From positions 1 through 54,135 of the forward strand of contig JAHIZV010000099.1 of the NCBI GenBank assembly GCA_018814445.1: a stretch of 54,135 bases of DNA, in the 5' to 3' direction. Of this stretch, positions 49,230-54,135 are shown piece after piece. The position numbers and the translations under genes are program-made. The number at the start of each line of letters is the position of its first letter. Positions within the stretch are counted from its first letter, which is position 1. The notes under the pieces are model-generated. The model saw nothing but the letters and a program-made list of their open reading frames with translations. It was not told where the DNA came from and did no database searches. The stretch is from Verrucomicrobiota bacterium. Its GTDB lineage: Bacteria; Verrucomicrobiota; Kiritimatiellia; JAHIZV01.

Positions 49230-50555
49230 ATGAAAGAACATGCAAACGCGCCTCGCGCGCACACCGACCATTGTGCTCGGCAACCTCAACCCGTGTCTCC
49301 GCAAGGCGTCTTCAAGGCGCTGATGCCGGAGCTGCAGCGGGCTGTGACCGCCGAGGGCTACACCACCCCGACACCGATCCAGGAGCAGTGCATTCCGCAT
49401 CTTCTGGAAGGGCGGGATCTCATGGGCTGCGCCCAGACCGGCACCGGTAAAACCGCGGCCTTTGCCCTGCCGATCCTTCAGCGGCTGGCGGGGAATTCGC
49501 GGAGGCCCCGGCAAGGTGCTCCGCGGGCTCTCATCCTCGCGCCGACCCGCGAACTGGCGGCGCAGATCGGCCAGAGTATCCAAACTTACGGACGTTTTCT
49601 GCGTCTGGATCACACGGTTGTCTTCGGCGGTGTCAGCCAGTTCAGCCAGGTCAAGGCGCTGAACCGCGGGGTCGATATCCTCGTGGCTACCCCCGGCCGC
49701 CTGCTCGACCTGATGCAACAGGGATACATCCACCTGGAGCAGGTGGAGATATTCGTACTTGATGAAGTGGACCGCATGCTCGACATGGGTTTCCTTCCCG
49801 ACATTCAGCGGGTCTTGAAGAAGATTCCGGCGGAGCGCCAGACTCTGTTCTTCTCGGCAACGCTTGCTCCGAAGATGGTCGAGCTGGCTCATACGATGGT
49901 CCGTAACCCGGTGCGGGTGACCATTGCGCCCGAACAGCTTACGGTGGAGCGGATCGCTCAGAAAGTGCTCTTCGTGGGGAAGAAGAACAAGGATGCACTG
50001 CTGGTCTCTCTCCTGAATGACGAGCGGATCAACAAGGCCATCATCTTCACCCAGATGAAACACGCTGCCAACCGCGTCGTGGACAAGCTGTCCGCCGCGG
50101 GTATTCGGGGCGCCGCCATCCATGGCAATAAGAGTCAGGCCGCGCGAACCAAAGCGCTGGACGGTTTCAAACAGGGCCGCTTCCGCGTGCTGGTAGCAAC
50201 CGATGTGGCGGCGAGAGGTCTGGATGTAGACGACATCACGCACGTGATCAACTACGACCTTCCCGTGGAAGCCGAAACCTACGTGCACCGCATCGGGCGC
50301 ACCGCCCGGGCTGGAGCAGACGGCGACGCCATCTCGTTCTGCTGTGCCGAGGACCGGGCCTATCTGCGCGATATCGAACGCATGCTCGGGGAGCCCGTGC
50401 CCGCCCAGATGGAACACGCTTACCACTGCGACGACGCTTTTAGGTCCAACCAGGCTGCGCCGAAGAACTTCGGACGTGGCGGCGGAGGCGACCGCGGACG
50501 GGGAGGACGCCCTAAAGGCAAGTTTTCCCGACATCGCAGCAGAACCCGCGGCTGA
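49230..50555 (+). CDS. rhlE: DEAD-box RNA helicase (RhlE type)
   Basis: A 441-residue ATP-dependent RNA helicase. Motifs: PTPIQEQCIPHLLEG (Q), AQTGTGKTAAFALP (I), PTRELAAQI (Ia), TPGRLLD (Ib), VLDEVDRMLDMGF (II), FFSATL (III), KAIIFTQMKHA (IV), VLVATDVAARGLDV (V) and YVHRIGRTARAG (VI). Motif II reads DEVD rather than DEAD. The tail is Gly/Arg-rich, typical of RhlE and RNA binding. The 187 bases upstream show no gene with support. Confidence 0.95.
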   Translation: MKEHANAPRAHTDHCARQPQPVSPQGVFKALMPELQRAVTAEGYTTPTPIQEQCIPHLLEGRDLMGCAQTGTGKTAAFALPILQRLAGNSRRPRQGAPRALILAPTRELAAQIGQSIQTYGRFLRLDHTVVFGGVSQFSQVKALNRGVDILVATPGRLLDLMQQGYIHLEQVEIFVLDEVDRMLDMGFLPDIQRVLKKIPAERQTLFFSATLAPKMVELAHTMVRNPVRVTIAPEQLTVERIAQKVLFVGKKNKDALLVSLLNDERINKAIIFTQMKHAANRVVDKLSAAGIRGAAIHGNKSQAARTKALDGFKQGRFRVLVATDVAARGLDVDDITHVINYDLPVEAETYVHRIGRTARAGADGDAISFCCAEDRAYLRDIERMLGEPVPAQMEHAYHCDDAFRSNQAAPKNFGRGGGGDRGRGGRPKGKFSRHRSRTRG

Positions 50556-50709
50556 TATAGCAGACAAACGTCGACCAGTCTCCCGGGTTCCGCCTTTTTT
50601 GTTGGCGGGGTGAGCGCACAGTCATTACAGTCTAGGTTTGGTCATTATGGCACCCAACAAACCCAGAGAGTCTATGGAAACGGCCGGCGCCCGTATCGAG
50701 GAGCCTGTC

Positions 50710-52002
50710 ATGCCTGCGGGGCGTGAGATGATCCTTGAGCTGAACTTCGTTCCCAAGTGGGCGCGAAAACCCCCGGCCGAGAATCCCTATAAGCAATTCG
50801 AGAAGACGGATCGCCGTGACAACAGAAGGGGTGGAGGGAGGCCGTCGCGGGGCAGGCGGGATCAAGGTGGCCGCTCTGACCGATCCTCACCCGGAAGGGC
50901 TCGCGCTCCGGCCAGAGAGACGCGACAGCGGGAATATGCTCCGCGAGAAGAAGACTGGCTTCCGGTTGATGTTTCCTTTATTCCCGAGCGCCAGCAGCTG
51001 GGCCGCCTCGTGCGCCAGATTCATGACCGCGGCCGCGCGTATCCACTGATGGATCTCGCCAGCATGCTGTTGGCAAAACCCGAACTGCATCTCGTAAAGG
51101 TGGAGGGAAGGCGCCAGGAGGACAAAGGGAAGGGACTTTCATTTTACCAGTGCGTGGTCTGCAAAGTTGCTTTCATGAAGAGCGAAGACTGTCTCGCGCA
51201 TGTTCTGGCCGCGCACTCATCGGAGTTCTATGACATGGAAGAGGTCGATGTCGGACCTCCCGCCGGGAACTTCATCTGTATTGCCCGCTGCAAGAGAAGC
51301 GGTGAGATCCTCGGTCCGCCGAACTATCACGGCTACAATGAGCGCGTTCGCGAAGTTCAGCGGACCCGTTTTCCTCATCTGACGCTCGAGGAATACCGGA
51401 ACCAGATAGAGACGGTTCACGACGAGGAGCTTATCGAGAAGTGGAAGAAACAGTGCAGCACGCAGCGCGTCTATAGACCGAAGGGCGCCGCGGCCGAATC
51501 GTCCGGCATGAACTGGCAGGAAGTCGAGGCGCACTTCGCTGAGCAGCATGCTGCGGCGCAGGTGGTGAAGAAGCATAAGGTCATTTTTTCGGAGGCGGCC
51601 GCACAGCGTCTGGAGGATTCCGCGCTCAAGCGAAGCGTGCATGATGCATGGATGCGGGAAAGCCGTTTTCCCAGGACCATCAGCTTCGCGCTCAGGCCTG
51701 CCTTTCGTCATATGCGGCTGGAGTTGTTCAAGGTCAATGGCGGGCACACGTTCGTGACGGGCATTCCTCCAAGGCCCATCAAGCCGGACCAGACCATCGA
51801 CAGCATCGGCGAGGTCCTGAGATATCTGGAAGACAATCCCGGCTGCACGCGGCAGTCGATCGTGGACAACCTGCGTCCGGGAAAAGCGCCCGAATCAGAG
51901 GAAGTCGCACAGGTGTTGAATCCTCTGCGCTGGCTGATCGAAAGGGGACATGTTATCGAGTTCTTTGACGGCACTCTGGCTGTTCCCTCGTCCAGAAAAT
52001 AG
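50710..52002 (+). CDS. Conserved zinc-finger protein of unknown function
   Basis: A 430-residue protein I associate with Verrucomicrobiota-type genomes (from memory, unverified). It starts ILELNFVPKWARKPP, has an Arg/Gly/Asp-rich linker (about residues 30-75), then an RQIHDRGRAYPLMDLASMLL block, a C2H2-like finger YQCVVCKVAFMKSEDCLAHV and LAAHS, a GNFICIARCKRSGEILGPPNYHGYN segment and a winged-helix-like C-terminus (LRYLEDNPGCTRQSIVDNL). ATG 50710 has GAGGAG six bases upstream; ATG 50647 would add about 20 residues. An RNA- or DNA-linked role is inference; the RhlE helicase lies just upstream. Confidence 0.75.
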   Translation: MPAGREMILELNFVPKWARKPPAENPYKQFEKTDRRDNRRGGGRPSRGRRDQGGRSDRSSPGRARAPARETRQREYAPREEDWLPVDVSFIPERQQLGRLVRQIHDRGRAYPLMDLASMLLAKPELHLVKVEGRRQEDKGKGLSFYQCVVCKVAFMKSEDCLAHVLAAHSSEFYDMEEVDVGPPAGNFICIARCKRSGEILGPPNYHGYNERVREVQRTRFPHLTLEEYRNQIETVHDEELIEKWKKQCSTQRVYRPKGAAAESSGMNWQEVEAHFAEQHAAAQVVKKHKVIFSEAAAQRLEDSALKRSVHDAWMRESRFPRTISFALRPAFRHMRLELFKVNGGHTFVTGIPPRPIKPDQTIDSIGEVLRYLEDNPGCTRQSIVDNLRPGKAPESEEVAQVLNPLRWLIERGHVIEFFDGTLAVPSSRK

Positions 52003-52074
52003 CTTGAGCGTGCGTATTGCGGCGCTATTCTTACCCGAACGACCGCATTACTGATTCTAATCTAATTCTGACAT

Positions 52075-52884
52075 ATGCTGCGGCCCAAACATCAGATCGA
52101 GCTCGAGCGGCACGAGGCGAAATACCTGATCCATCCTTCCCAGGTTTCTGCGATTCGTGAATTCGTGCGTCCGTTTGTCTATGCCGACCCGAATGCCATC
52201 GGCAGACTGCCGACCTACACTGTCACTACGCTCCAGCTCGACACGCACGATCTGGCCCTGTACCGCGCCAAGGAATTCGAGGCGCTGAACCGTTTCAAAC
52301 TGCGCTGCCGCACATACGGGATCCAGCCCGAGAAAAGGACGAAGGTCTTTCTTGAAATCAAGCGCAAGATAAAGGGCGTCATCGTCAAGAGCCGCGCGTC
52401 GCTTCCGCCCGAGGAGTGGGATGAGACCGTATTCGTAGACCCGAAGCGTCAGATCGAGTTTAAATCGAAAACCGAACTCTTCAACTATCTGAACTTCGTT
52501 CGGCTTGTGAAACAGATTCATGCGCGGCCAGTCATGCTGATCAGATATGAACGCGAGTCGTATCTCGGCAAGTTCGACAACTACTCGCGGCTGACGTTTG
52601 ACTGGAATCTCCGCTATTCGCCGGCCAGGACGTGGGATCTCTGGCCGGGCGGTGACGTGAAATGGCGCTCCATGGATTCCACAGTTGCGCTTAACCGGCC
52701 TTACTCGGGCGTTGTACTCGAACTGAAAACGTTCAGCGACGCGCCGGAATGGATGGTGGATCTGACAGAGCGGTTTGATCTTGTTAGGGTGGGATTTTGC
52801 AAGTACTTTACTGCGATAAGGTTGGAATCGTTTTTTGATGGAGCCATGTACTCTGAGGCGTCGGAGAACTGCTCGTACGGATGA
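52075..52884 (+). CDS. VTC domain protein (polyphosphate polymerase-like)
   Basis: A 269-residue protein with the VTC tunnel fold seen in yeast Vtc4. Key basic/acidic motifs are ELERHEAKYLIHPSQ, FKLRCRTYG, KVFLEIKRKIKG (ExKxK), LIRYERESY and VVLELKTFSD. It is the first gene of an operon with a DUF4956 membrane protein (21 bases downstream) and an HlyD-type adaptor. VTC enzymes make polyphosphate; whether this one does is inference. Confidence 0.88.
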   Translation: MLRPKHQIELERHEAKYLIHPSQVSAIREFVRPFVYADPNAIGRLPTYTVTTLQLDTHDLALYRAKEFEALNRFKLRCRTYGIQPEKRTKVFLEIKRKIKGVIVKSRASLPPEEWDETVFVDPKRQIEFKSKTELFNYLNFVRLVKQIHARPVMLIRYERESYLGKFDNYSRLTFDWNLRYSPARTWDLWPGGDVKWRSMDSTVALNRPYSGVVLELKTFSDAPEWMVDLTERFDLVRVGFCKYFTAIRLESFFDGAMYSEASENCSYG

Positions 52885-52905
52885 CGCAGGAGAATGATTC
52901 GATAG

Positions 52906-53589
52906 ATGGATGAGTTCCTTCAGGTTTTTGGGCCGGCCCGTGTGCTTGGCATACAGCAGATTATTATCGCGGTGCTGATTGCGTTCGTTCTCTCGTTGAC
53001 GATCGCTACCGTCTATCGCTGGACGTATGCGAGTCTCTCCTATTCCCGCTCATTTGTTCACACGATCGTCCTCGGCTCAGTCGTCGCCTGTATTATGATC
53101 ATGGCGATCGGCAACAATCTGGCAAGAGGCCTGGGCATCCTGGGCACACTGGCCATAATCAGGTTCAGGACGCCCATACGCGATCCGCGGGATATCATCT
53201 TCCTCTTCGCGTCCATTGCGGTCGGTATTTCTTCCGGCGCGGCGACGTTCGGCGTCGCGATTACGGGTACTGTCTGCTTCTGTCTCGTCGCGCTCTATCT
53301 GCACTGGTCGCCATTCGCGTCCAAGAGGGAATACGAGGGATTGCTTAGATTCATGCTTCCTTCAGGTTTTTCCGAAGAACAGGTGTTGAACGATATCTTC
53401 AACAGCTATTGCTCATCGACTCTCCTCGTCGCCATGCGCGAAGCCGCGCAGGGAAGCATGATCGAGTACTCCTACCAGATCAGGCTTATTGATCCCGCGT
53501 ACCAGCCCGATCTGCTGGACGAGCTGGCCAAGGTGGAGAGCGTCTCGGAAGTCAGCCTTCTGATGCAGCGTTCGACCGTGGAGATTTAA
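52906..53589 (+). CDS. DUF4956 inner-membrane protein
   Basis: A 227-residue protein with about four membrane helices in the N-terminal two-thirds, the motif ARGLGILGTLAIIRFRTPIRDPRDIIFLFASIAVG, which is the DUF4956 hallmark, and a soluble C-terminal ferredoxin-like part. The family is regularly found beside VTC-domain genes. Its function is unknown; a role in polymer synthesis or export with its neighbours is inference. Confidence 0.88.
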   Translation: MDEFLQVFGPARVLGIQQIIIAVLIAFVLSLTIATVYRWTYASLSYSRSFVHTIVLGSVVACIMIMAIGNNLARGLGILGTLAIIRFRTPIRDPRDIIFLFASIAVGISSGAATFGVAITGTVCFCLVALYLHWSPFASKREYEGLLRFMLPSGFSEEQVLNDIFNSYCSSTLLVAMREAAQGSMIEYSYQIRLIDPAYQPDLLDELAKVESVSEVSLLMQRSTVEI

Positions 53590-53591
53590 GT

Positions 53592-54135
53592 ATGCAGAAG
53601 GAGATACGCAAGCCGTCCCTGCCTAAGCATCCGGCCGTTATCTGGAGCCGAATCAAGTTCCGTTGGCCCTTCCTTGTGTGGCTGGGTGCGATCGGACTGG
53701 CGGGCTTTCTCTTCCTCCGGACGGGCACGATGGGCCCGTTGACAGGTGTGGTCGATGTAGTGCGCGAAAGCGTGGCGCCGGTCGAAGCGGGTCGCCTTGT
53801 TTCCATCGAGGTCATGCCGGGTCAGGAAGTCAGAGAAGGCGATATCGTCGCGCGGATGGATTCATCCATTCTCGATGCAGAGCTCGAACTGGAACGCCTT
53901 GATCTTGAGAACCAGTTTTCACGATCCGTCCAGCGGATACAGGGCGACCTTCAGGACCAGAAAATCAGGAAGGCGGAAGCGGCTGCGGAATTGCAGGTGC
54001 TGGACGACGAGATGACACGATTGCAGCCACTTCTGGACAAACGAATGGTCGACGCGCAGATGGTTGCGCGTATCAAAGCGAGGCAGAGCGCTCTTTCCAC
54101 GGCCGTTGAGCTGTATCCGGAGAGGATCGCACAAC
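53592..54135 (+). CDS. HlyD-family membrane fusion protein (partial, runs off the window)
   Basis: At least 181 residues, open to the window edge. A short cytoplasmic start, one membrane helix (FLVWLGAIGLAGFLFL), then a biotinyl/lipoyl-like half-motif (VAPVEAGRLVSIEVMPGQEVREGDIVARMDSSI) and a long coiled-coil (ELELERLDLENQF and on). This is the adaptor of ABC or other export systems linking inner to outer membrane. It starts three bases after the DUF4956 stop, so it is surely cotranscribed. Confidence 0.9.
   Translation, partial: MQKEIRKPSLPKHPAVIWSRIKFRWPFLVWLGAIGLAGFLFLRTGTMGPLTGVVDVVRESVAPVEAGRLVSIEVMPGQEVREGDIVARMDSSILDAELELERLDLENQFSRSVQRIQGDLQDQKIRKAEAAAELQVLDDEMTRLQPLLDKRMVDAQMVARIKARQSALSTAVELYPERIAQ

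Noticed and set aside
49758-49796. DEVD instead of DEAD in the helicase as a sign of loss of function
   Set aside because: The catalytic Asp and Glu are kept and all other motifs are intact; Ala to Val is tolerated in related helicases.

Overview
The window looks like chromosomal DNA of a moderately GC-rich, diderm bacterium of the PVC group, most likely a Kiritimatiellia/Lentisphaerae-type Verrucomicrobiota genome or MAG. This is inference. It rests on lipoprotein and LolA-like genes (an outer membrane), a zinc-finger protein family I associate with Verrucomicrobiota (50710-52002), and many degenerate short-word palindromes between genes. I have no 16S rRNA or marker search to confirm it.

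Layout. 0-11 kb is mostly housekeeping: tRNA-Tyr, a purine permease, FxsA, SerC, tRNA-Arg, a secreted GH144-type protein, RNase PH, thioredoxin, a TxxI-repeat membrane protein, MutY, and Frr/PyrH. 11-17 kb holds secreted and envelope proteins. These are a GHL10-type glycosyl hydrolase and then an unusual cassette: a LolA-like protein, two paralogous small Gly-rich membrane proteins, a TPR protein fused to YidD, and a TPR/membrane protein. 17-25 kb has MiaB, a GltD-like flavoprotein with ferredoxin domain, and a divergent pair of an FHA-GAF histidine kinase and a Ser/Thr kinase with HEAT repeats.

25-36.5 kb is a long minus-strand tetrapyrrole and sulfur cluster. In transcription order it runs Rrf2 regulator, APS reductase, siroheme synthase (Met8-like), HemA, a HemC-CobA-HemD fusion, a GxxExxY protein, HemL, a vapC relic, then HemQ, HemE, HemH and HemY. 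It would take glutamyl-tRNA to both siroheme and heme, the latter by the coproporphyrin-dependent route; HemB is not in the window. Several enzymes are structurally odd: HemA lacks its dimerisation domain, and HemC lacks domain III with the cofactor cysteine.

36.5-39 kb has small metabolic enzymes. 39-48 kb is an accessory stretch with several toxin-antitoxin modules (RHH-PIN, a decayed PIN-RHH, Phd-VapC, an orphan XRE-like gene), an apparent group II intron 3' end, a transglutaminase-like protein and a large beta-helix surface protein. 48-54 kb has an RluA-type pseudouridine synthase, an RhlE-type helicase, the zinc-finger protein, and the start of a VTC-DUF4956-HlyD operon that runs off the right edge.

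The strongest candidates for something undescribed are the LolA/small-protein/YidD-TPR cassette, the HemC(domain III-less)-CobA-HemD fusion, the protein with about ten TxxI/L/V motifs that could be an FHA scaffold, and the GxxExxY gene flanked by inverted word-repeats inside the heme operon.
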